64,000 bases of DNA from CAYYNQ01 sp964473105 (GTDB lineage Bacteria > Sumerlaeota > Sumerlaeia > MVZB01), in contig CAYYNQ010000038.1 of NCBI GenBank assembly GCA_964473105.1, positions 8,103 through 72,102 of the forward strand, given 5' to 3'. The position numbers and the translations under genes were made by a program. The notes under the pieces are model-generated. The model did not search any database and had not been told where the DNA came from. It saw nothing but the letters and a program-made list of their open reading frames with translations. Below are positions 26,755 through 35,161 of the stretch, one piece after another. Every line of letters begins with the position of its first letter. Positions within the stretch are counted from its first letter, which is position 1.

Positions 26755-27999
26755 TCATCCCGTCCATACCGGACCTGACCGGTCCTGCCCGAACAGGGGT
26801 TCGCAACCCGTTTTCGTGACGATGAATGTCTTCTCGAGCTGCAGTCCGCCCGCGTCCGGGATCATCACCGGTGTCTCGAGGTTGAACACCATCCCTGTTT
26901 CCAGTTCAAGGTCCGACGGGATGTCGATGCAGTCGTCGTGCAGGAGTTTCCCGCTGTCGGGCATGATCATCGGGTATTCTCGCATGTCCAGGCCGAGGCC
27001 GTGTCCGATTGTGGAAATGATCCATTCAGGATGATCATCCACGACTTCCTGCATGGATTTCTGAACGGTTGAGGATCTTACACCGGGACGTGCTGCCGCC
27101 CGTCCCGCCTCAACTGCGTCCTGCAGGATCGGGAAAATTCTTTGGTATTGATCCTCCACCCCGGGCGTCATCAGCGTTGTGCCGCTGTCGGAATAATGAT
27201 GGCCCGCGATACAGCCCGTGTCGATAAATAGGAACTCGCCGGGTTGGATGACATGCTCGGGTCCGGATGCGATCCCGTATCCCCGGATACTGTAGGAGAA
27301 ATGTTCGGATTCCGCGCCGGCCTTTGCGACCTCAACCCGGAAATGTTCACGTAGTTCGGACATCCTTGTACCGGGTCGGGCGACTTGCAGGAAATTCATC
27401 ATGGCCTGCTCATTGATAAGTCCGCTGTGACTCAGGGATTCGATCTCGTCGGGAGACTTCACCGCCCGAATCAGCCTCAATAGATTTGAACAGTCCATAA
27501 GTTGTGCATCGGGCAGTGCCTCCGATAGAAATCGACGTGCCGGTCCCGATATACCGTCCATCTCAAGACCGATCACCGACCGGTCAAACTTGTGGTCCTT
27601 CAGCATGTGGGCCAGGGCCTCGTGTGGTGAGGATGGATGATCGTCCCTTGAAAACAGGGCATGAAAGCCCGCAAGGCCGGGTTCCGGCGACTTGGGTTCG
27701 GGAACCAGGTTTATCTTGGGCTTTCCTGCCAGATAGACTTCACTGTTGCAGCCCATCGTGTTGACGGCAAAATTGGGCCTCACGACAAGCAAGGGATCAC
27801 CGCCGGCCGGCCGGGCGGCATATGTTGGCACGAGGTCCGCGGATGAACCGGGCATGGCCATGTACTCTCTGAGACGCGAATCCATCCAGCAGGCGTAGCC
27901 GGTCAGGTATGTGACAGTGGACGGTATGGCGGCAACCACGACGTCCAGACCGTGGTCCCGCATGAATTGGTCCGCGCGTGTTTTGTTGAACAACACCAT
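26755..27999 (-). CDS. M24-family metallopeptidase (Xaa-Pro dipeptidase-like)
   Basis: A 414-residue pita-bread peptidase with a creatinase-type N-terminal domain (TRADQFMRDHGLDVVVA, VTYLTGY). The C-terminal domain shows the five metal ligands: Asp in FIDTG, Asp in YSDSG, His in GHGLGLDM, Glu in FNLETP, and Glu in LQLEKTF. The family's second conserved His after GHGxGL is Arg here (DMREYP), which may change substrate handling. Typical activities are cleavage of Xaa-Pro dipeptides or of creatine-like C-N bonds. The start is uncertain. I prefer the ATG at 27999 because the domain begins there; 28041 and 28119 are in frame. Confidence 0.88.
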   Translation of the reverse strand: MVLFNKTRADQFMRDHGLDVVVAAIPSTVTYLTGYACWMDSRLREYMAMPGSSADLVPTYAARPAGGDPLLVVRPNFAVNTMGCNSEVYLAGKPKINLVPEPKSPEPGLAGFHALFSRDDHPSSPHEALAHMLKDHKFDRSVIGLEMDGISGPARRFLSEALPDAQLMDCSNLLRLIRAVKSPDEIESLSHSGLINEQAMMNFLQVARPGTRMSELREHFRVEVAKAGAESEHFSYSIRGYGIASGPEHVIQPGEFLFIDTGCIAGHHYSDSGTTLMTPGVEDQYQRIFPILQDAVEAGRAAARPGVRSSTVQKSMQEVVDDHPEWIISTIGHGLGLDMREYPMIMPDSGKLLHDDCIDIPSDLELETGMVFNLETPVMIPDAGGLQLEKTFIVTKTGCEPLFGQDRSGPVWTG

Positions 28000-28272
28000 T
28001 CCAGACCCGGCCTTTCCCGATTCATCTTCCGGTTCATGCATGAGCCCCCATTGAAACCCAATCGGGGAAAATCTTCCATGGAAACCGCCGTCAGTTCGGG
28101 GTTGCCTTACAGGTTGCATCGGTTAGAATTGGTGCGGACTCAACCGGACAGGGAATGGATCAAGGCTGTAGGGGGCTGTGCCGAGGTCCGTCAAATCCGG
28201 GACAACCGGGGATCCGACCCCACCAGGGTGTCGGCTGAACCCCTCGATATTATCATGGAGGCATGCAATTCA

Positions 28273-29040
28273 ATGCTTTTAGAGAACAGGGTGGCATTGA
28301 TTACCGGGGGAACCAACGGGATCGGCCGCGCATCGGCGGAGCGTTTTGCAGAGGAGGGTGCGAAAGTTGTTATCTGCGGCCGAAACGACGAACGTGGTCA
28401 GGATGTCGTGAGGACGATCGAGGAGAACGGGGGTGAAGCACTCTACCTCCGGATTGATGTCGGCCAGATGTCGGGCATCAAAAATCTCATTGATGCCACG
28501 TACGACCGGTTTGGCAAGCTCGATGTCATATTCAGCAACGCGGGAATCTATGGCATGAAGGGTAGCGCCGTGGATATCACGGAGGAGGATTTCGATCGGG
28601 TCCTCTCGGTCAACCTGAAGGCTGCCTGGATGCTAGCTCACAATGCCTTCCCCCGCATGCTTGGGGACGGAGGCGGTGTGATGATCATCTGCGGATCGCC
28701 CCACTCGAAGCGTGGTTATGCGAACTACTGTGCATACCAGACAACCAAGGGAGGCCTGGCTGCGCTGACACGGTCGCTGGGGGCGGATTTCGCGCCCGAT
28801 ATCCGTGTCAACTGCCTGATCCCCGGCGCCTTTATCACGGGATTGTGGGATGATGTCCCTCGGGAAACCATCGACATGAGCGCGAAGTTCTGCATCATGC
28901 AGCGAAATGGGGAGCTTCGGGAGATCGCTGACGCGGCGCTGTTTCTGGCGTCGGACATGTCTTCATTCATGACCGGGGCGGACCTGGTTGTCGACGGAGG
29001 CCTGATCAACATCATCAACAAATACAAGAAAAAAGAATGA
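28273..29040 (+). CDS. short-chain dehydrogenase/reductase (SDR)
   Basis: A 255-residue classical SDR. Visible are the cofactor loop TGGTNGIG (about residues 12-19), the NAG motif in IFSNAGIYG, the catalytic Ser in IICGSPHS, and YQTTK as the YxxxK motif. It oxidises or reduces a hydroxyl or keto group with NAD(P). The ATG at 28273 has GGAGG 11 bases upstream and gives a standard-length N-terminus; the frame is open to 27952 but that part resembles no SDR. It precedes the PanB-like gene by 50-60 bp on the same strand and is divergent from the M24 gene. Confidence 0.92.
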   Translation: MLLENRVALITGGTNGIGRASAERFAEEGAKVVICGRNDERGQDVVRTIEENGGEALYLRIDVGQMSGIKNLIDATYDRFGKLDVIFSNAGIYGMKGSAVDITEEDFDRVLSVNLKAAWMLAHNAFPRMLGDGGGVMIICGSPHSKRGYANYCAYQTTKGGLAALTRSLGADFAPDIRVNCLIPGAFITGLWDDVPRETIDMSAKFCIMQRNGELREIADAALFLASDMSSFMTGADLVVDGGLINIINKYKKKE

Positions 29041-29099
29041 TCGCTGGAATTCGGCAGGAAGGGGTGCAGTTCATCCTGTGATGGACTGCCGTGGTCAAT

Positions 29100-29879
29100 A
29101 TGGCACCGATGACAGTCAAGGAGATGCTGGCCTGCAAGGGCAAGAGGAAGCTGACCATGATCGCGGTCAATGGCTTTGATGATGCGCAGGCTTGTGAAAT
29201 GGCCGGGATCGACATGCTTGCATTGAGGGCCTCGAACCTTCCCCCGGTTCGTGAGGGTGCACCAAACTGTTTTGTGCGGCCAGCCGCGACAAGGGCGAAT
29301 TACCGGCCCAGCAATGAGGCTGCGATCCGTGAATGTTTCTCGTTGATCGAGCAGGGGGCTGATGCGATCCATATGGTTCCGGGCCTGGAACGGGTCCGTG
29401 CCGTTGCACAGATGAAGATCCCGGTTTTCAGCCATGTCGGGTTCTGCCCGGACTTTATGTCATGGACCGGGGGTTACAGGGCGGTTGGCAAGACGGCCGA
29501 TGAGGCCATGCAGGTTTACCGTGAGACGCTGCAGATCCAGGATGCCGGTGCGGTTGGCGTGGAGATGGAGGTTGTGCCCGAGAAGATAGCCGCAGAGATT
29601 ACCAAACGGGTCGAGATCCATGTCTCCTCGCTTGGGAGTGGATCCGGATGCGACAGCGAGATGTTGTTTGCCGTCGACATGTTGGGAACCCACAACAAGC
29701 ATTACCCACGTCATGCCAAGCGCTACCGAAATTACTTTGAGGACTCCGTCGAGGTGTTCAGGCAGTTCAGGCAGGAGGTTGAGGACGGGATTTTCCCGAC
29801 CGAGGAGCATACCGTCAGGATCAAGGATGACGAGTTCGACAAGTTTATGGATCAGGTGGATAAGGGGAAATGGGCATGA
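29100..29879 (+). CDS. PanB-like (ketopantoate hydroxymethyltransferase family) protein without metal ligands
   Basis: A 259-residue relative of 3-methyl-2-oxobutanoate hydroxymethyltransferase. The match to PanB is clear in RGAPNC, FSHVGFCPD (for GHLGLTPQ), GGYRAVGKT, VEMEVVPEKIAAEIT (for LECVPVELAKRIT) and FPTEEHT. The general acid Glu of LECVP is kept. However, GDS becomes RAS, ADLPF becomes RPAAT and KIEGG becomes HMVPG, so the metal ligands equivalent to E. coli Asp45, Asp84 and Glu114 are all gone, with a deletion of about 20 residues between the first two. It is unlikely to make ketopantoate. The start may be GTG 29091, ATG 29100 or ATG 29109. Its stop overlaps the CocE-like gene. Confidence 0.82.
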   Translation: MAPMTVKEMLACKGKRKLTMIAVNGFDDAQACEMAGIDMLALRASNLPPVREGAPNCFVRPAATRANYRPSNEAAIRECFSLIEQGADAIHMVPGLERVRAVAQMKIPVFSHVGFCPDFMSWTGGYRAVGKTADEAMQVYRETLQIQDAGAVGVEMEVVPEKIAAEITKRVEIHVSSLGSGSGCDSEMLFAVDMLGTHNKHYPRHAKRYRNYFEDSVEVFRQFRQEVEDGIFPTEEHTVRIKDDEFDKFMDQVDKGKWA

Positions 29880-31669
29880 GACTTCCATGGAAACATCGGG
29901 GCCGCTGGTTCCTTCGTGGATGCATGGGAATATTCATTCATCAATATCTCGGCATGGTCATGATCTTGCCGATTCTTGTGATCATGGCCGGGTTGCCCGT
30001 TGCCACGGCGGCCACTGCAGATCTGGTGGTCATGGAACCCACCATGGTACCGATGCGCGACGGCACGCGACTGGCAACGAATATTTACAGGATTGCCGGG
30101 GAGACCGGACCTGCCCCGGTGCTGCTGCTGAAGACCGGTTACGGCCGGACCGGGTTCGATGATCAGGCACGTCGGATCGCCGCCCGGGGTTATGTTGCCG
30201 TCACGCAGGACAGTAGCGGACGGTTTGGCTCCGAGGGTGAATACATGGTTTACTGGGGCGAACCTCCCGACGGTTTCGACACCGTGACCTGGATTCGCGA
30301 ACAACCCTGGTGCGATGGACAGGTCGGGATGTGGGGAGGGTCCTACATGGGCTCGATCCAGTGGCTGACCGCTACTACGGGTGTTCCACTGGGGGCGCTT
30401 GCCCCCACCGCATCGTGCAGTTATTTCTACCACAATGTCTATAATCAGGGCGGGGTGATTATACTGTCTTTGGTCCGCGCGGGATTTGGGGCGAATGTCT
30501 ACGGCCCCCCGCCCGAGGCCGGGGCTTCACCCAAATGGCCTGAGTGGTATCTGACCCTTCCGTTGATGGATTTTGATGATGTTGTGGGCTATCCCGCGCC
30601 CATGCAGATGAACATGATCAAGCATCATACCCCGGACGGCTTCTGGCGTGAGACCGATGCACGTAACTTTGAAGTCATGGATTTCCCGGCACAGCATATC
30701 GTCGGTTATTACGACTTCTTGTGCTGGGGGTCGGTTTATGCCTATCAGGGGATGCGGCATCGCTCCGCCTCGGCCCGTTCAAGGAACAACCAGCAGCTGG
30801 TTCTTGGCCCATGGGATCACGGGTCACTGAGCAATTCCAAGACCGGTGATGTGGAATTCGGTGAATATTCAGGGATCGACGTGTTTGAGGAGAACATGAA
30901 ATGGTATGACCGCTGGTTCAGGGGGGTCGATGCAGACAAGTCTTATCCACGCGTGCGTTATTTCATGATGGGAACGAACGAGTGGCGTGAGTCGACAGAC
31001 TGGCCGCCCGGGGAATCCTTGCTGTCCCCCTTTTATCTTCATTCCGGCGGTGGGGCCAACACGCGGGGCGGCGATGGCAGGATCAGCCTGCGCCCGCCGA
31101 CCATCCACCAGCCGCCCGATCGCTTTGAAGCGGATCCTGCCGATCCCGTCCCGTCTGCGCCGGCACATAAGACAAAATATTTTGACGGGTTCGGGCCGTA
31201 TGACCAGCAGGTTGCGCATGACCGGCAGGATGTATTGGTTTTCCAGACCGAGCCGCTTGAGGAGCCGGTCAGTTTTGCCGGGGCGCTCAGTGCGGAGTTG
31301 TACATCACGACAAACACGCCGGATGCCGATTTTGTCGTTAAAGTGGTCGATGTTCATCCCGACGGGTTCTCTCACCCCCTCGCCCATGGCATTCTCAGGG
31401 CCAGTGCACGTGAATCACTTGTGGAGCGCAAACCGCTGGTACCGGGGGAAGTTTACCTGTTGAACATTGACCTGGGTCATTCTGCGGCGACCGTGGTGGC
31501 TGGTCACCGGCTTGCGTTTCAGATTCAGGGCAGCCACTTCCCGGTCTGGGAACGAAATACAAATACCGGTGAGGGCCCGTTCGGCCGGGAGGTTTTGGTT
31601 TCAACCCAGACGGTGTATCACGATCCCGGCCGACCCTCGCGAATTCTGCTGCCGCTGCTGAATGATTGA
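29876..31669 (+). CDS. secreted CocE/NonD-family alpha/beta hydrolase
   Basis: A 597-residue serine hydrolase of the X-Pro dipeptidyl-peptidase S15/cocaine esterase type. An N-terminal hydrophobic segment ending near VATAA (about residues 20-47) should export it. The nucleophile is in WGGSYMG, the acid in VGYYDFL (compare GWYD of CocE), and the base in GPWDHGS. The C-terminal jelly-roll domain runs from about residue 430 (EEPVSFAGALSAELYI onward). It cleaves ester or amide bonds. The ATG at 29876 overlaps the PanB-like stop as ATGA and has GGGG eight bases upstream; another ATG lies six bases earlier. It converges on the PPC gene ending at 31832. Confidence 0.92.
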   Translation: MRLPWKHRGRWFLRGCMGIFIHQYLGMVMILPILVIMAGLPVATAATADLVVMEPTMVPMRDGTRLATNIYRIAGETGPAPVLLLKTGYGRTGFDDQARRIAARGYVAVTQDSSGRFGSEGEYMVYWGEPPDGFDTVTWIREQPWCDGQVGMWGGSYMGSIQWLTATTGVPLGALAPTASCSYFYHNVYNQGGVIILSLVRAGFGANVYGPPPEAGASPKWPEWYLTLPLMDFDDVVGYPAPMQMNMIKHHTPDGFWRETDARNFEVMDFPAQHIVGYYDFLCWGSVYAYQGMRHRSASARSRNNQQLVLGPWDHGSLSNSKTGDVEFGEYSGIDVFEENMKWYDRWFRGVDADKSYPRVRYFMMGTNEWRESTDWPPGESLLSPFYLHSGGGANTRGGDGRISLRPPTIHQPPDRFEADPADPVPSAPAHKTKYFDGFGPYDQQVAHDRQDVLVFQTEPLEEPVSFAGALSAELYITTNTPDADFVVKVVDVHPDGFSHPLAHGILRASARESLVERKPLVPGEVYLLNIDLGHSAATVVAGHRLAFQIQGSHFPVWERNTNTGEGPFGREVLVSTQTVYHDPGRPSRILLPLLND

Positions 31670-31831
31670 AGTCTTTCTGCGGACGAACGTCACATGCAGG
31701 GGGGACATGACCCCGCTCAAAAGAAATGGCGCAGCTCGTTCGTGAGTCCAGCATCGGTCCGTTTTTGTCCAGTGCTGTACGCCGTGTATGGACGGGCTGA
31801 TCGGTCAACGTACGCATGAACTGATGAACGA

Positions 31832-33664
31832 TTATTCGGCCGCAAGCACCATGACAAGTTTTTCACCGGCCGCATGGGGTAGGCTGGTTTTTCCGTCCAG
31901 GATCGAGCGCCAGGAAAACCGGACCTTTCGTGGCGAAGGGGTTGGGGGGGCATCTGCATCGGCATACAGGATGATTTCCGCCTCGCGTGTAACCGTCAGA
32001 AACCTTTCCTTGAAACCCTCGTCAGGGTTGATTCCGGTCTCGGGATTGTAATCGCTTGCGGTCCAGGCGTGTAATCCTTGGGGGAGGTCCTCCACCGAGA
32101 TGGCGATCTCACCGCTGTATCCCTCCTCCTGCTGCATCATCACGGTCAGCTTGTGTGCATTCCCCTGCCGCAGGTTGACCCGGTCGCCTGTAATCCAGAC
32201 GGCTCCGACGTGCGGGATCTGCCGGCGGACCAACAACCGGTAATGGAAATCCGGGTCTCCGTTACGTGAGGTGATATCACGCATTTCCAGTAAATATTCA
32301 CCCTCCAGTTTGAAGGTGTACAGGGTGCGTGGCTGGATGTCCTTGGCATAGAATGTAAAGTTGCGGACCAGCCGTTTGTAGATGTTCGTCAGGAACTCGT
32401 TGCCATCCATGTCACGGATTCCTATGCGTGGGTTGAACAGCGGTGGCCCCTTGACCGGGGTTTCAATTTCAAACACCAGTGGCTCGTCCTTGAAGGCATG
32501 GAACCGGTAATAATCGACATCATCGGGGCGGTCGATGAAGCCTTCGATAATGACCGGCGGGCTGATCTCTTGTGCCTTCTCCATGGAGTCATTGTCGTCG
32601 GTTTTTTCGGCAACCATGGGGATATCATCCAAAATCACTGTCCCGGCGGGGTCGGCGACTGGCATCGCGGGCTCCGGGTTTTCCCGTTGGGGGCTGCCCG
32701 GAGCTTTCCCGTCCTGTTTCCCAACGGTTCGGGTTGAATCGGGGGAGGCAACGGTCAGGTCCCAGAGCTGCCTGATACGACCGGGTGGCAGGCCGCGTTT
32801 CCAGTGTCCGTAGGCCAGCGCTACAGCCTGGGTGTCATCGGCGGAATGCCTGATTGAAATCATGTAAACCGAGGTTTCCGCACCGGGTTTTCGGCCTGGA
32901 TGTGATTCCATCGACTCAATGCGCAGCAGATACTGTCCGGCCTCTTCAAACCGATATTCCAGTCTGGGATCGCGGGACAAGTGAGGGCTGACCGGTTCAT
33001 CGTTCCGGGCCAGGCGCCTGATTTGGCCTGCATCGAACCAGCTGCCTGTTGGCGCAAAGAGGCTTAACTGCGGGTCGAAGTCCGGGCCTGTCGACTTGAC
33101 CTGGAAGACCAGTTGCTCCCCTGCATCCACTTCGAATGAGTAATAGTCCAGCTGGTTGATTTCGATGATGCGCCCGCAGATCACCGACGGGAATGTGACC
33201 GGCTGTGCGTTGGACGGGAGATCATGCGGCCCGGCCATCTCTGTGATGATCGGTTGATCCACCACATCGAAGGATACGCTGTTTGTCAGGCCATCGGAAT
33301 TGATGAAACGTATGCTATGGGACCCGATGCGTGCATCGCCCGCAATACACAACTGCAGCGTGGGGGAGGCATCCCCTTCCGTATGGAGAATCTGTGCAGT
33401 CAATCCCTGCAAATCATCGGACATTGTCCCGGTAGTCGAATGATCGCCATCGGGTGGTGTTTCGGGTGACTTTTTAACCGGGCCGGAGGGGAACCAGACG
33501 GTGCTTGAGGGTTCGGTGATGACTCCTCCGCCAACTTCCGCCAGCACGACCTGGCCCGGTTCACCACAGGGGGGATAAATAAAGGTGGCATCCTTTGCCC
33601 ATGTGCCGTTGCCGCATACAATCAGCAAGGCTGTGAGGAGGAAAGAGGTCCAGCTTGTATTCAT
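31832..33664 (-). CDS. secreted PPC-domain protein (planctomycete type), copy 2
   Basis: A 610-residue exported protein with a signal peptide (TSFLLTALLIVCGNGTWA, ending near residue 23). It is a paralogue of the protein at 19760-21511: an IPT-like first module, then PPC-like modules (QLDYYSFEVDAGEQLVFQV near 175-190 and DVDYYRFHAFKDEPLVFEI near 375-395), then a matching C-terminal region ending in DADAPPTPSPRKV. A stretch rich in Pro, Ala and acidic residues (about 305-345) separates the modules and is longer than in copy 1. It is the last gene of the second DUF1549/DUF1501 set on the minus strand, after a 154 bp gap. No catalytic site is seen. Confidence 0.87.
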   Translation of the reverse strand: MNTSWTSFLLTALLIVCGNGTWAKDATFIYPPCGEPGQVVLAEVGGGVITEPSSTVWFPSGPVKKSPETPPDGDHSTTGTMSDDLQGLTAQILHTEGDASPTLQLCIAGDARIGSHSIRFINSDGLTNSVSFDVVDQPIITEMAGPHDLPSNAQPVTFPSVICGRIIEINQLDYYSFEVDAGEQLVFQVKSTGPDFDPQLSLFAPTGSWFDAGQIRRLARNDEPVSPHLSRDPRLEYRFEEAGQYLLRIESMESHPGRKPGAETSVYMISIRHSADDTQAVALAYGHWKRGLPPGRIRQLWDLTVASPDSTRTVGKQDGKAPGSPQRENPEPAMPVADPAGTVILDDIPMVAEKTDDNDSMEKAQEISPPVIIEGFIDRPDDVDYYRFHAFKDEPLVFEIETPVKGPPLFNPRIGIRDMDGNEFLTNIYKRLVRNFTFYAKDIQPRTLYTFKLEGEYLLEMRDITSRNGDPDFHYRLLVRRQIPHVGAVWITGDRVNLRQGNAHKLTVMMQQEEGYSGEIAISVEDLPQGLHAWTASDYNPETGINPDEGFKERFLTVTREAEIILYADADAPPTPSPRKVRFSWRSILDGKTSLPHAAGEKLVMVLAAE

Positions 33665-33818
33665 GATTTCATGTTTGTGCCCGGCGTCATGGTCATCGCG
33701 GGATGGACGATCAGCCTTCGGGAATATGGCGGGCTCGAGTGTAATGACCGGGCTGAAGATCGGTCGGTTCCATCCTCCCTGCAGAATTTCATGTTGGGCA
33801 CGACTGGAAATGATTCCA

Positions 33819-35153
33819 TCAGATCAACTCATGGATTGGGATTCCGGTCTGGTCGTCAAGAGCATTGGCAATCTTGACGGGGCGCCCCAGCGGAGACATG
33901 ATTTCCTTGGTCCAGTCGATTCCCATGGCTTTGTAAATCGTGGCGTGCAGGTCACCAATACTGACTAGGCGGTCTGCAATGTGGGTCCCCTTCTCGTCAC
34001 TGGCGCCGACCACATGTCCGCCCTTGATGCCGCCTCCACCGATAGCCATGGACCAGCAATGGGGCCAGTGGTCGCGCCCGCCGTCAGGATTGAAGTGGGT
34101 TGTCCTCCCGAATTCACCCATCACAGCGACGATTGTGGATTCGAGCAGTCCTCGTTGATCAAGGTCTTCCATCAATGCGGCCAGGGCCTGGTCGAACGGC
34201 GGCATGCCTTCATCGCGGATACTTTCATCGTGATTTCTGTGGGTATCCCAGTTGAACCCGCCCGTTGCCGTCACGAACCGGCAACCGGCCTCCACCAGCC
34301 GTCGCGACAGGAGGAAACTCTGGCCGAATCCATTGCGGCCGTAGGCGTCGCGTGTCCCGCCAGATTCCTTTGACAGGTCAAATGCATGCTTGACTTCGGG
34401 TGAGAGGATCATCTCCAGCGCCTGTGTGCTGTAGGTGTCCAGTGAGTCCATTTCAGCAAGAGGCCTCTTCCGGCGATAGAGGCGGGTCACGACTTCCTGA
34501 AAAGATCTGCGGTCCTCTATACGCTCAATCGGGATGTCCTCGGGAAGCGAGAGGTCGGGCAGCCTGAAATCCCCCTCATCCGGTTTCGGGATCTGAAGCG
34601 GTTCATATTCGGGCCCGAGGAATGCGGATCCAAAATGATAGGAGTTGGTGTCCGGCACATTCACATAGGGGGGGATTCTGTTATTTGAGCCCAGTTCGCT
34701 CGCAATCATGGACCCGATGCTCGGAAACTTCAACGCGGGGTTCTGTCGATGACCCGTGATCGCGTAATGGATTGCCTCGGGGTGGTCGATTTCCTCGGAG
34801 TGCATCGAGCGAATCAGTGAAAGCTTGTCCATATGATGTGCGACCCTCGGGAGGAGTTCGGAAATCTGGACCCCGTCTGCCCGGGTTGATATTGCACGAA
34901 ATGAGCTGGTGGGTTTGGGATCCCAGGAATCAACCTGGCTTGGAGCACCCTTGAGGAACACGAGAATACACGACTGTGCCCGGGAGCGGTTGAATTCACC
35001 CTGAAGACCTTTTACGGCCATGACATCACGGGCTCGAAACCAGTCACTGAGGCCAAACCCGAGCAGGCTCAGCGAGCCCGCGCGCAGGAAGGATCTGCGG
35101 TCCATCCCCACTTTTCGGTAGGAATCGCAGCAGGTGTCGTGGGTGTTTTTCAT
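33819..35153 (-). CDS. Tat-exported DUF1501 protein, copy 2
   Basis: A 444-residue DUF1501 protein with a twin-arginine leader (DRRSFLRAGSLSLLGFGLS, about residues 18-36). The body follows copy 1 closely: CILVFLKGAPSQVDSWDPKP, LSLIRSMHSEEIDH, and MGEFGRTTHFNPDGGRDHWPHCWS. It lies only 8 bp after the DUF1549/DUF1553 gene, so the two are almost certainly co-translated. The function of the family is not established. The C-terminus (DALDDQTGIPIHELI) parallels that of copy 1, supporting duplication of the whole gene set. Confidence 0.93.
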   Translation of the reverse strand: MKNTHDTCCDSYRKVGMDRRSFLRAGSLSLLGFGLSDWFRARDVMAVKGLQGEFNRSRAQSCILVFLKGAPSQVDSWDPKPTSSFRAISTRADGVQISELLPRVAHHMDKLSLIRSMHSEEIDHPEAIHYAITGHRQNPALKFPSIGSMIASELGSNNRIPPYVNVPDTNSYHFGSAFLGPEYEPLQIPKPDEGDFRLPDLSLPEDIPIERIEDRRSFQEVVTRLYRRKRPLAEMDSLDTYSTQALEMILSPEVKHAFDLSKESGGTRDAYGRNGFGQSFLLSRRLVEAGCRFVTATGGFNWDTHRNHDESIRDEGMPPFDQALAALMEDLDQRGLLESTIVAVMGEFGRTTHFNPDGGRDHWPHCWSMAIGGGGIKGGHVVGASDEKGTHIADRLVSIGDLHATIYKAMGIDWTKEIMSPLGRPVKIANALDDQTGIPIHELI

Positions 35154-35161
35154 CCGTGGCC

